DNA from: Olivibacter sp. SDN3
Lineage (GTDB): Bacteria; Bacteroidota; Bacteroidia; Sphingobacteriales; Sphingobacteriaceae
Length of the DNA stretch: 64,000 bases
Direction: 5' to 3'
Assembly (NCBI RefSeq): GCF_014334135.1
Contig: NZ_CP060497.1
Location: 620,001 to 684,000 of the forward strand
Each line of letters begins with the position of its first letter. Positions within the stretch are counted from its first letter, which is position 1. A model generated the notes under the pieces. It saw only the letters and a program-made list of their open reading frames with translations, searched no databases and was not told the origin of the DNA. The translations under genes were made by a program, and so were the position numbers. This document shows positions 41,102 through 50,407 of the stretch, piece by piece.

Positions 41102-42889
41102 CTACCAATTTGGGTTTTGCACAATGGTAGGCGTTCTGTTAATTTCGGTTTGGGGTATCGGCCACAAATAATGACGATTTCGATCAAAAACCCTTCTCTT
41201 CAAAAATACACGCTCGTAGAAAATATCATCCTGTAAATTTGTACCCTCACCGATATTCAGCCTATAGAAATTTTTATTATCGGTGGCCTCAGCAATTTTC
41301 CATCTTCTTGTGTCAAAGTAACGATGCGTTTCAAAAGCTAGCTCAATTCTTCTTTCATGTCGAATGTGCTCCCGCATTTGATCTTGACTTAAACCACTTT
41401 CTAAATCAGGAAGCCCAGCTCGGTTACGTATAGCGTTCACATGATCATACACATCCTGTACAGGTCCTTGTGCTTCGTTTAACGCTTCGGCATAATTGAG
41501 GTATTGTTCGCCCAATCGGAAATAAATCCACGTCTTATGAGTAAAGCGTCCTTGTGGAATATTTACTGTTTCATCAGAGAATTTTTTCATTAAGTATCCT
41601 GTAGCAGTATAATCCGGACCTCCCTTTGCGCGGCCATCTATTCCTGTATTCCAAAACTCTATTCTACGACCTCGCCAATTGGCACCACTGTAATTAATAC
41701 TAGCATAAAAGCGCGGTTCTCTACCCACATACATATTTCTTATACCATCGGGATGATAACCGTTTGGGTGAGCCTGCGTTGCATAACCCGTTTCCTGATA
41801 CCCTGATGATGGATCAATGATTGGCTGACCTTCTCCGTTATAACCGGAAATCGGTGTAGAGCCGTCGTCCATTTGATAGGCATCTATCAATTCCTGGCTA
41901 GGACAATAACCAGACCATCCGCCCATCCCATTTGGACTAGTTGCACGTTCCTGATGATCCCAATTGGCCTGTAATCTGGCAAAAAGCACTTCGGAATTAA
42001 AGCGATTCAGAAACAGTTCCTGATAAGAACGTACCGGATCGCCATTAGCTGCTCTATAAAGCTGTGCACCAACCGCGTTTGCCTCATCAATACAAGCCTT
42101 TGCTGCATCTGCAGCGACTTGCCATCGCGAAGCGTCATATGTTGGAAAGAGCCGTTCTCCATCGGTTCCCAGAAAATCTGAATAATCAGTATTGCCATTC
42201 CATAAAGGGCTCGCCATATACAATAATGCTCTTGCTTTAAGTGCAAGCGCAGCCGCTTTTGTTGGTCGTCCATATTTATCAGAAGTAAGCGTTGCCGGCA
42301 ATAAGGCTGCGGCAGCATCACATTGTGCAGCGACGAAAGCAACGCATTGCTCTATTGGCATTCTTCGAATCTCGGAATAATCGTCTTCAGCAGTATACGC
42401 CTTATCTACTATAGGTATCGGGCCATGCGCGCGCATCTGCCAAAAGTGAAAAAATGCTCTTAAAAAGGTTGCCTCTCCTATCCATATATTCTTATCAGCT
42501 TCCGCCATTGGTGTTAAATGGATATTATCCAAAAAAATAGATGCCTTCCGAATACCCTCCCAATTGAAGCGCCATATATTTTCTTCAACATTAGTGGGAT
42601 TCCATGCGCCTGCAGTCATCTGATGGGCAAAAGGGTAGGTCCATGTAATTTCCATCTCATCGGCTGCGCCAACGAATGGATTTCTCCCCCACCAATCGTT
42701 AAAACTGATTTCTTCGGGAAGATTAAAGTAAGCAGATGTCAACCATCGCTCGGCATATTGACGTTCGGCAAATACCTGATCTAGCGTCATGTCTTCATCT
42801 GGTTCCTTATCCAGAAAATCTTTTTTGCAAGCGGTAGGAAAAAGCAAGCAAAAGGCGAACAACACCATATATAATATATTGACTTTCAT
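41102..42889 (-). CDS. SusD/RagB family nutrient-binding lipoprotein (pair 2)
   Basis: A 595-residue surface lipoprotein. The lipobox is FPTAC with Cys21, followed by KKDFLDKEPDEDMTLDQVFA. Seen are the SusD helices (IWIGEATFLRAFFHFWQMRAHGPIPIV, ALKARALLYMASPLWNG) and the C-terminal LNYAEALNEAQGPVQDVYDHVNAIRNRAGLP with ERRIELAFETHRYFDTRRWK. It is longer than its paralogue in pair 1 and only distantly similar, so the two pairs probably bind different glycan parts. It starts 24 bases after its SusC partner. Confidence 0.96.
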   Translation of the reverse strand: MKVNILYMVLFAFCLLFPTACKKDFLDKEPDEDMTLDQVFAERQYAERWLTSAYFNLPEEISFNDWWGRNPFVGAADEMEITWTYPFAHQMTAGAWNPTNVEENIWRFNWEGIRKASIFLDNIHLTPMAEADKNIWIGEATFLRAFFHFWQMRAHGPIPIVDKAYTAEDDYSEIRRMPIEQCVAFVAAQCDAAAALLPATLTSDKYGRPTKAAALALKARALLYMASPLWNGNTDYSDFLGTDGERLFPTYDASRWQVAADAAKACIDEANAVGAQLYRAANGDPVRSYQELFLNRFNSEVLFARLQANWDHQERATSPNGMGGWSGYCPSQELIDAYQMDDGSTPISGYNGEGQPIIDPSSGYQETGYATQAHPNGYHPDGIRNMYVGREPRFYASINYSGANWRGRRIEFWNTGIDGRAKGGPDYTATGYLMKKFSDETVNIPQGRFTHKTWIYFRLGEQYLNYAEALNEAQGPVQDVYDHVNAIRNRAGLPDLESGLSQDQMREHIRHERRIELAFETHRYFDTRRWKIAEATDNKNFYRLNIGEGTNLQDDIFYERVFLKRRVFDRNRHYLWPIPQTEINRTPTIVQNPNW

Positions 42890-42913
42890 ATTATTAAATT
42901 TTACACCAACTAC

Positions 42914-45900
42914 TTATTTAAAATTAACCTGAACACCAAAATTGAGCGTACGCTGTAACGGATATTGTCCCGTTCCATTATTGGATTCAGGATCTATAAC
43001 TTTTACTTTGTCCCATGTATATAGATTGATACCATTAATAAATAATCGTAGCGCATTCATACCCAAACGTCCTACTAGTTGCTCGTGAAAGGTATAAGCA
43101 AATTCAGCATTTTTTAAACGTAGGTAACTGCCATCAAACATATAGGTAGTGTTTGTTCTAAAGTTATTCTGGTTTACACCATCCGTAACCGCGGGATATC
43201 TCGCCCCGGGTGTTTCTGGCGTCCATCGATTATCATAATATTCACGCAACATATTGTGCGACCCGATACCATCCAAAAAAGGGTACATGGTATTGCCATC
43301 CAGAAAAATACTGGTCCTTGCTGCACCTTGAAAGAAAAGTGTTAGATCAAAATTTTTATAGGCAATTGTTCCTCCAAAACCATACATAATCTGTGGTGTA
43401 CGTGGCAATCCGATAGGTACTCTGTCGAAATCATCTATTACTCCATCACCATTAACATCACGGTAGCGAATATCTCCGGGGCGCACAATAGAAGCAAATG
43501 TTTGCGTAGGGTTACGATCAATTTCGTCCTGATTTTGAAAAATGCCTTCAGCTATCAGTCCAAAAGGTTGATCAATTGGATGACCTTTTGCTGACTGGTA
43601 TTGCCAACGGAATGGAGGTTCGTCATTTTCGATAATTTCATTTTTAGCATAGGTGAAATTTCCTCGGAAAGAATAAAAAAGTCCTTTTTGTGTCGTATGT
43701 CTAGCTTCTAACATACCATCGATACCACGGTTTTTAGCCTTTCCTAAATTGCCATAAGGCACTACCCAGGGATAGAATCCGGTAACAAAAGGAATTTGTT
43801 GTCTTTGAATAAGTATACCTTCTCTATTTTCGCGGAATGCATCTACCTGCAAAGTTATTTGACTATTAAATAATTCTAGATCGACACCAAGATTAGACTT
43901 TGTTGCCACTTCCCAAGTAACATTTGGGTTTCCCATTTGTAACTCATCTATGCCTGCCCAATGGATAAAGCCATCTCCAAAATGATAAGATTGTGCGTCT
44001 CTGGCATTAACCGTGGTCAGATAAAGATACCTTCTATTAGGGTCTCCTATCTGGTCATTCCCCGCTTGCCCATAAGACCCTCTTAATTTCAGGTGGTTGA
44101 TAACATTCAGATTCCAAAATTTTTCGTTAGAAGCAACCCAACCTGCCGACACAGACGGAAAGAAACCAAAACGTTGTCCCTTAGGAAAGTTTTCCGACCC
44201 ATTATAACCCACGTTAAACTCTGCAAGATATTTGTCGTCATAGCCATAGGTTAAACGACCGGAGACCCCTTGCCTCCTATATGGCAAATTTAAGATGGAA
44301 CTACTCGCTGTAATATTGATATAATCCCGTTGATTGTATAGTGCCATTCCTGTCAGCGAATGCTTACCGAACGTTCGATCGTAATTCGCAATCAACTCAT
44401 AATAGATTGCGCGATTCGCATTATTTGACACATCGTAACCCAAAGGCGTAGCCTCTCTGTGCACCTGATATCTTTCTTCTCCCGTTTCAGGGTTTATACC
44501 AAGAAATTGTTTTACCTCAAAACTCTTATTCCTATTATTTGTCCCATGATAATAATGATCATATGCAAAACGCGCATTTAAAGAAAGCCCTTTCGTAACG
44601 ACCTCTGATAAGTCCCATTTCCCGGAGAAGGTACCTTGTACGGTATTTCTATTTTGTACAGCATAACCCGACTGCGTTACCATCGCCCATGGGTTAGAAC
44701 CCAAAAAGGCCAGGATACCCCCTGGACTACCATCTGGATTTTGTTTTGGAAATGTTAAGGGGGGTGTCTGGCGGAGTGCATTAAATAACGTTTGAGCTGC
44801 ATGTCCAGGGTAATTTCCCTGTTGAATAATGCCACCAACGCCTAATTCTACTATGAGGTTATTCGTCACGTTGATATCAACATTCGAACGAAAATTGTAA
44901 CGTTTCATATTGGCATTGGTGTTGTACAAGTTACTTGCATCATTCTTCCAAATACCATTTTGCTCGGTATACCCAACATTAGTGTAATATCGAATAATAT
45001 CATTCCCACCGGTAACATTTAAGTTGTTTATGGTTTGATAGGTGGTCTTACGCATGATCTCTTCCGTCCAGTCAACATTCGGGTAAAAATAAGGATCGCT
45101 CCCATCGGCAAACTTCTGAATCTCTTCATTCGTCCACCTCGGGGTTTGCCCAACATTTCCCAGTCCCTCATTCATTAAGCCTGCGTATTCCGTAGCATTA
45201 ATATAGTTAGGTAGCCTCAATGCTGTCAACTGAGCCGTTTCAGATCGAAAAGTCACTTTCGGCCTCCCTTGCACCCCTTTCCTTGTATTGATTAGGATTA
45301 CACCATTTGCTCCACGGACGCCATAAACAGCGGTAGCCGAAGCATCTTTAAGAATCGAAAAGCTCTCTATTTCCTGTGCATTCAGCTGGTTCAGATCACG
45401 CTCCACCCCATCAATCAATACGAGCGGCGCTCTATTTACCCAAGTGCCCATTCCCCGAATAAATACTTGGGCCTGGTCATACCCAGGTTCACCACTAGAC
45501 TGCCTCGTAATAATCCCCGGAAGACGTCCACCTAAAGCATTCGATAACGATGGAGCCGCCGATTGTTCTAACTGGCGTGTCGAAACGGTAGATATTGCTC
45601 CGGTTACACTAACTTTTCGTTGTGTACCAAATCCTACCACAGCAACCTCTTCCAGTTTCATCTGTTCTTCATCAACAGCTAATTTGAACGCTCTATTGCG
45701 TTCGCTCCCGGCAACAACTTCCAAGGTGTGGTAACCGATAAAGCTGATCTGTAGCAACTGATCTGGATTATCTATTTCCAGGAGAAATTTTCCATCAACA
45801 TCTGTTACGATACCCTTAGTGGTGTCCTTAATTTTAACTGATGCTCCTGGCAAGGGTTCTCCACGTTCATCATGCACCACGCCAGTCAATACATGTTGAG

Positions 45901-46012
45901 CATGTGCTGCATTAATAAATAGCACAGTAAGTAGGGAGAGTAAACTAAAACCCCTACAAAATTTCACCCAATGGCGGTTTACCAAAAAGCGAAAGGGTAA
46001 CTTTTTAATCAT
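42914..46012 (-). CDS. SusC/RagA family TonB-dependent transporter (pair 2)
   Basis: A 1032-residue TonB-dependent outer-membrane importer. It has a signal peptide up to about AHAQ39, a regulatory domain (LTGVVHDERGEPLPGASVKIKDT), and a plug starting KLEEVAVVGFGTQRKVSVTGAI with FIRGMGTWVNRAPLVLIDG and KDASATAVYGVRGANGVILINT. The barrel ends LNFGVQVNFK. No STN domain is present. A sequence block shared with the susC pair 1 promoter, containing three helically phased ATTGATRM repeats, lies 110-138 bases upstream. The regulator genes are next to it. Confidence 0.97.
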   Translation of the reverse strand: MIKKLPFRFLVNRHWVKFCRGFSLLSLLTVLFINAAHAQHVLTGVVHDERGEPLPGASVKIKDTTKGIVTDVDGKFLLEIDNPDQLLQISFIGYHTLEVVAGSERNRAFKLAVDEEQMKLEEVAVVGFGTQRKVSVTGAISTVSTRQLEQSAAPSLSNALGGRLPGIITRQSSGEPGYDQAQVFIRGMGTWVNRAPLVLIDGVERDLNQLNAQEIESFSILKDASATAVYGVRGANGVILINTRKGVQGRPKVTFRSETAQLTALRLPNYINATEYAGLMNEGLGNVGQTPRWTNEEIQKFADGSDPYFYPNVDWTEEIMRKTTYQTINNLNVTGGNDIIRYYTNVGYTEQNGIWKNDASNLYNTNANMKRYNFRSNVDINVTNNLIVELGVGGIIQQGNYPGHAAQTLFNALRQTPPLTFPKQNPDGSPGGILAFLGSNPWAMVTQSGYAVQNRNTVQGTFSGKWDLSEVVTKGLSLNARFAYDHYYHGTNNRNKSFEVKQFLGINPETGEERYQVHREATPLGYDVSNNANRAIYYELIANYDRTFGKHSLTGMALYNQRDYINITASSSILNLPYRRQGVSGRLTYGYDDKYLAEFNVGYNGSENFPKGQRFGFFPSVSAGWVASNEKFWNLNVINHLKLRGSYGQAGNDQIGDPNRRYLYLTTVNARDAQSYHFGDGFIHWAGIDELQMGNPNVTWEVATKSNLGVDLELFNSQITLQVDAFRENREGILIQRQQIPFVTGFYPWVVPYGNLGKAKNRGIDGMLEARHTTQKGLFYSFRGNFTYAKNEIIENDEPPFRWQYQSAKGHPIDQPFGLIAEGIFQNQDEIDRNPTQTFASIVRPGDIRYRDVNGDGVIDDFDRVPIGLPRTPQIMYGFGGTIAYKNFDLTLFFQGAARTSIFLDGNTMYPFLDGIGSHNMLREYYDNRWTPETPGARYPAVTDGVNQNNFRTNTTYMFDGSYLRLKNAEFAYTFHEQLVGRLGMNALRLFINGINLYTWDKVKVIDPESNNGTGQYPLQRTLNFGVQVNFK

Positions 46013-46121
46013 ATAATTGATCTTTAGGTTAACTAATAGGCCCTAAACGGAAAGAGATTAAGGCCTTGGTTTATAATCATTTCTAAAGTAGAGATTTCCC
46101 GAAACCATCGATAACGCTTGT

Positions 46122-46150
46122 GTATCAATGTTTCATCAATTTGTATCAAT
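46122..46150 (-). promoter_or_regulatory. Candidate regulator-binding block before susC pair 2
   Basis: In gene sense it reads three direct repeats, ATTGATAC, ATTGATGA and ATTGATAC, with spacings of 10 and 11 bases, one helical turn each. Distance to the susC start is 110 bases. Helically phased direct repeats suit an AraC-type response regulator such as the one encoded at 46284-47078. Confidence 0.65.
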
Positions 46151-46283
46151 TATATTACAAAAAAATTGCGGGTGTTACAGTGTGTAAAATGTGGTCAAAA
46201 AACGGGCTGAAGTCTTTCTGCGGAGTATTTAGAAAAAGACAATGAATATTAAAATGAATTAGCAATTTACGTATAGGTGAGCA

Positions 46284-47078
46284 TTACCTTTTCCGTAGCG
46301 TTTCCAAATACTCTGAAGGAGACATACCGAATTGCTTATGGAAATTGCGCCCAAAATGGGTTTGTGAACTATAGCCCACCATTTCAGCAATCTCATAAAT
46401 TTTATAGTGGCCTTCCGCTAACAATTCGGCAGATCTTTTTAACCTGGCAATATTGATCAATTCATTGGGTGTTAGGTCTGATATGCCTTTAATTTTCCGG
46501 TACAAAGTAGGTCTACTCATACATAATAAATCTGCCAAATGTTCTACATCGAGTTCAGGATTCTCTAGATGTTGATGAATGGCTTGATTTAACTTTTCCA
46601 GAAACAGCTCATCCGCTTTTGAATGGGCCATCGATTTTATATGTGCTAGGGGAGTAGAAGAAAAATACGCTCTAATCTTATCACGATTGGCCAATAAGTT
46701 GGCTATCTGTACCTGTAAATACTCAGGTGAAAAAGGCTTCTCGATATAGGCGTCGGCTCCAAATTCAAGCCCTTGAATTTTTGATTGCATGGTGTTTTTA
46801 GCGGTTAACAACACTACCGGAATATGGCAATATTCTATAGTTGATTTAATCGCTTTACATAACTCATAGCCATCCATTACGGGCATCATGATATCGCTAA
46901 CAATTAATTGAACACTTTCATCCGCTAAAAGGGCCAATGCCTCCTTCCCATCATACGCGGTAAACACCTGGTATTGATCCTGCAGATCATCCGCCAGAAA
47001 TTCCAATATATCATCATGATCATCTACCAAGAGAACATGGGGTTTAGTAGCAACAGTGGGTTGTAAAGCAGAAATCAT
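46284..47078 (-). CDS. AraC-type response regulator, C-terminal part of a split hybrid regulator
   Basis: 264 residues: a receiver domain (about 13-130) with acidic pocket LLVDDHDD, phospho-acceptor Asp62 in LIVSDIMMPVMDGYEL and the conserved Lys region VVLLTAKN. An AraC DNA-binding domain follows (about 160-262) with LDVEHLADLLCMSRPTLYRKIKG and EIAEMVGYSSQTHFGRNFHKQFGMSPSEYL. In most Bacteroidota hybrid two-component regulators these domains are fused to the sensor. Here the ATG is in the same frame as the sensor gene upstream, with one TAA and four codons between them. It probably activates the PUL when phosphorylated by its upstream partner. Confidence 0.95.
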   Translation of the reverse strand: MISALQPTVATKPHVLLVDDHDDILEFLADDLQDQYQVFTAYDGKEALALLADESVQLIVSDIMMPVMDGYELCKAIKSTIEYCHIPVVLLTAKNTMQSKIQGLEFGADAYIEKPFSPEYLQVQIANLLANRDKIRAYFSSTPLAHIKSMAHSKADELFLEKLNQAIHQHLENPELDVEHLADLLCMSRPTLYRKIKGISDLTPNELINIARLKRSAELLAEGHYKIYEIAEMVGYSSQTHFGRNFHKQFGMSPSEYLETLRKR

Positions 47079-47090
47079 AATTCCAACAAT

Positions 47091-50000
47091 TTATTTTCGG
47101 TTAACCGGCAGCTTTAGGACAAATATATTAAAGTTTTCGTCAGTTTCAGCATCTAAGGACAAACTTCCTCTATGCAATTCAGCTAAGGATCTTGCCAATG
47201 CTAAACCCAGTCCAGCACCTACGCTCCTTTTATTTCCCTGCAAACGGTAAAAAGGTTTAAAGATTTTCTCTCTTAAATGGCCTGGTATCTTTTCTCCATC
47301 GCTTGCAACTTTCACACAAATAAAAGCTGTATCTTCCGATAGTTCTATCTGGATTTTTTGTGCAGCATATTTTAAAGCATTGTTTAGCAGGTTTCCTATT
47401 ATTTTTTCAAGGGCGTCGAGATCCACTACTCCCCATAGGCTTATGTTGGGTAAACGTGCCTTTAATTTAATCTGCTGCTGTTCTGCTGTTGGCCGCACTC
47501 GCTCTACCTGCTCTTTCATAAAAGCTGCGACGTCTATTTTTTGGTAGCGTAGGATAAAGCCCTGTTCTTCAGTCTTTCGAAAGTCCAGTAATTGTCCTGA
47601 AAGCTGTAGCAGTCGCTCGGTATTCTTTTCCATAATCAATAAATTCTTACGAATTACCGGCACCTCATCTGCCTGTTTAATAATTTTTTCCATCGGACCT
47701 CTAATGAGGGTCAATGGTGTTCGGATTTCGTGAGCGACCTGTGTAAAGAATTCTATTTTTGACCGGTACATTTCTTCTTCTTTGCGATGGGCCAATTGTT
47801 CCAGTTTCCTCCTATTACGTTCTTTAAGCTGCTTATGGTAAAAAGTAACGATATAATAAATTAATAAGAGCGTTAGCGCTACATATAATATATAAGCAGG
47901 TATGCTAGCCCAAATGGGAGGAAGTATCTGAATCAAAAGAACCGCTTCTTTCCCCATCCTGGTACCTTTGCTATCAATTGTGCTTACCTTGAAGGTGTAA
48001 TTCCCGGGAGCTAATTCTGTAAAATAAGCTTTGCGATTCGTTTGTAGGTACGTCCAATCGGGGTCTAGGCCTTCCATTTTATACGCATACTCTGTCATTT
48101 CCGGCGAAGTAAAGCTTAGTGCAGCAAAATCAATGCTAAAAGACGATTGATCATATTTTAAAGTCAGCGTATCTGTAAATGTAATAGATTTATGCAAAGG
48201 AGAATCTTCGCCGCTTATTTCGAGCTCATGATTGTATACCTGAAAACCGGTTATATAAACTGGTGGAACAAATGTTCTTTCTCGCAAAGATTTGGGATCA
48301 AACCTGATCAACCCCTTCACTGTACCAAAATACAGTTTGCCATCGACGTCTTTATACGCAGAGTTGTAATTAAACTGATCGCTCAATAGGCCATTAGCCA
48401 TTTTGAACACTTGTGTGGTGCCTTTTTCGGGATCAAATTTTACCAAGCCCTTTGATGTACTTACCCACAATTGTTTGTCGTCATCTTCCAATACGGCACA
48501 CACCAGCGCTCCGTTTGAGAGTCTATTGAAATGATACCGTTGGAAACGGGCCGTTAAACGATCAAATTTACAAAGCCCCTCCTCCGTTGCTATCCAAACT
48601 CTGCCGTCAGAGTCTTCTGTAATATAAGTAATGCGATTACTGGGTAAGCTCTGTAAATCATGACTAGTATACTTATAAAGTCCTTTCTTCTGTGTGCGCG
48701 GATGGTAATAATACAATCCGTCCCTCCAGGTGCCCGCCCAGATAGTACCTTGACTATCTTCAAATAAATACGTATAAAAAATATAGTCTGGAAGTTCTTC
48801 TATCCGTTCAAATGTTCCACTTTTTTTCTGGTACCGATATGCCCCTCGATCTGTTGCAACCAGAATATCTCCCGATCGTAGACGTAAAAACGTATAAATA
48901 AAATTACTTCCCAAACTATCGGGTGTATCTGCGGCGTAAAATTGCCTGATGACCTTTCCTGTTGGTATATGGAGTAAGTTCAATCCCTGATGAAAAGTGC
49001 CTACCCAGAGTGTATCGCCAGTAACAAGTAATCCGTGAATATTTTTCCCCGAAAGATCGGTTCTATCATTGACGTTAGTAAAATGATCAAACTGATAATT
49101 GTCTAATGAAAACCTATTGAGTCCGCCGTTTTCTGTCCCGATCCATAAAAACCCTTGTTCATCATTCACGATCTCCCTTACCGCGCTGGCGGATAAGCTT
49201 GGATATCCCTTCATTGGAAAAAATTTCTCAAAAAAAGTGTGCTGTTTATGATAATAGCTCACACCGCCAAACCACGATCCTACCCATACCCCTCCTTCCT
49301 TATCTCTACATAAGGTATAGTTTGCATTGTCACTGAGTGACCATTGATTATTATCCTGTTTGCTGAGGTGCCTGAATTTTTTTTGCCTGTCATCATAAAT
49401 ATAAACACCAGACTCACTTGCAAACCAATACTCCTGATCGGATACCTGTAATATATCACGTATAAAAAGCTCTTCACCAAGATCATTTTGCATAAGGAGG
49501 TCTTCGTAATCATACTTATCCACGTATAGCACTTTAACACCTTGTTTAGAGGTTCCGATCCACAGCTTGTTCTTTTGCTCATCCCAGAGTAAAGATGACA
49601 CCGATTTAGCCCTTGCGGGAGATGAATGGGTAAACACGTTGTAGGAGAGCCTATCCCTATCTTTTCCATTGAAATCCAGGCGTTCCACCCTACCATCCCA
49701 AAATCCCATCCAAAGCCCTTCTTTAGACACGGCGAGAGACTCAATGCCATTTAGTCCTTCTTTTTCATAACTTTTAACTTCTTTGGTTTGGGGATCATAC
49801 TTTATCAATAGAAAGTTAGCCGTATACCATACATTACCCTCGTCATCAACGCATATATTCAGAATTTCCTGCTCCCTATTGTATTCGAAAGGAGAAAAAC
49901 TTTCGGTTAACGGATCGTATATATAAATTCCCAGATCTGTACCGACCCATATATTTCCACTGCTATCTTCAAACAGGCTATGTATATAGTTATTACCAAT

Positions 50001-50234
50001 CTGCAGGGAATCCCTCGCATCTCTCCTGAAAACCTTAAAGCTGTAACCATCAAAACGGTTGAGCCCATCCCTTGTACCAAACCACATGAAGCCTTTACTG
50101 TCTTGCATGCTGCATATCACGGCATTATTGGATAATCCTCCTTCTACCTGATAATGTTTAAAGTAATATGGTTGACTAAAGGTTTGTTGATAGCAAAGAA
50201 GAAAAAACCAAACTATACGCAATATCCGTCTCAT
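47091..50234 (-). CDS. Two-component sensor histidine kinase with beta-propeller, N-terminal part of a split hybrid regulator
   Basis: 1047 residues. Signal peptide (about 1-20), then two seven-bladed propellers of two-component-regulator repeats (GLSNNAVICSMQDSKGFMWFGTRDGLNRFDG and many WIGT blades) to about 690, a Y_Y_Y domain (LAPGNYTFKVSTIDSKG) to about 770, one membrane helix (IPAYILYVALTLLLIYYIV), then HisKA with His835 in VAHEIRTPLTLIRGP. The HATPase_c domain has GNLLNNALKYA and GAGLGLALARSLAELH. The periplasmic propeller senses an oligosaccharide. The protein stops at a TAA just where hybrid proteins continue into a receiver domain, which is encoded immediately downstream in frame. 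Confidence 0.95.
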   Translation of the reverse strand: MRRILRIVWFFLLCYQQTFSQPYYFKHYQVEGGLSNNAVICSMQDSKGFMWFGTRDGLNRFDGYSFKVFRRDARDSLQIGNNYIHSLFEDSSGNIWVGTDLGIYIYDPLTESFSPFEYNREQEILNICVDDEGNVWYTANFLLIKYDPQTKEVKSYEKEGLNGIESLAVSKEGLWMGFWDGRVERLDFNGKDRDRLSYNVFTHSSPARAKSVSSLLWDEQKNKLWIGTSKQGVKVLYVDKYDYEDLLMQNDLGEELFIRDILQVSDQEYWFASESGVYIYDDRQKKFRHLSKQDNNQWSLSDNANYTLCRDKEGGVWVGSWFGGVSYYHKQHTFFEKFFPMKGYPSLSASAVREIVNDEQGFLWIGTENGGLNRFSLDNYQFDHFTNVNDRTDLSGKNIHGLLVTGDTLWVGTFHQGLNLLHIPTGKVIRQFYAADTPDSLGSNFIYTFLRLRSGDILVATDRGAYRYQKKSGTFERIEELPDYIFYTYLFEDSQGTIWAGTWRDGLYYYHPRTQKKGLYKYTSHDLQSLPSNRITYITEDSDGRVWIATEEGLCKFDRLTARFQRYHFNRLSNGALVCAVLEDDDKQLWVSTSKGLVKFDPEKGTTQVFKMANGLLSDQFNYNSAYKDVDGKLYFGTVKGLIRFDPKSLRERTFVPPVYITGFQVYNHELEISGEDSPLHKSITFTDTLTLKYDQSSFSIDFAALSFTSPEMTEYAYKMEGLDPDWTYLQTNRKAYFTELAPGNYTFKVSTIDSKGTRMGKEAVLLIQILPPIWASIPAYILYVALTLLLIYYIVTFYHKQLKERNRRKLEQLAHRKEEEMYRSKIEFFTQVAHEIRTPLTLIRGPMEKIIKQADEVPVIRKNLLIMEKNTERLLQLSGQLLDFRKTEEQGFILRYQKIDVAAFMKEQVERVRPTAEQQQIKLKARLPNISLWGVVDLDALEKIIGNLLNNALKYAAQKIQIELSEDTAFICVKVASDGEKIPGHLREKIFKPFYRLQGNKRSVGAGLGLALARSLAELHRGSLSLDAETDENFNIFVLKLPVNRK

Positions 50235-50315
50235 GAGTTACATTGGTTAACCAAACATAACATTATTTTACCTATCTACAAAGGTCTTCATGTATTTGAG
50301 AAAAAGCAGATAATT

Positions 50316-50323
50316 ATTGATAC
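50316..50323 (+). promoter_or_regulatory. Possible regulator half-site before the GH43 gene
   Basis: ATTGATAC, the repeat unit of the susC pair 2 control block, occurs in the same sense orientation 85 bases before the tandem GH43 start. A single 8-base match can be chance, but distance and orientation agree with the other sites. Confidence 0.35.
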
Positions 50324-50407
50324 ATAATCACTTTAAAACCTTTATATATTTTACGTTATTTAATGATTCAATAATAAAAGCGCTACCAAGTAAAAATCTA
50401 CGCGATT

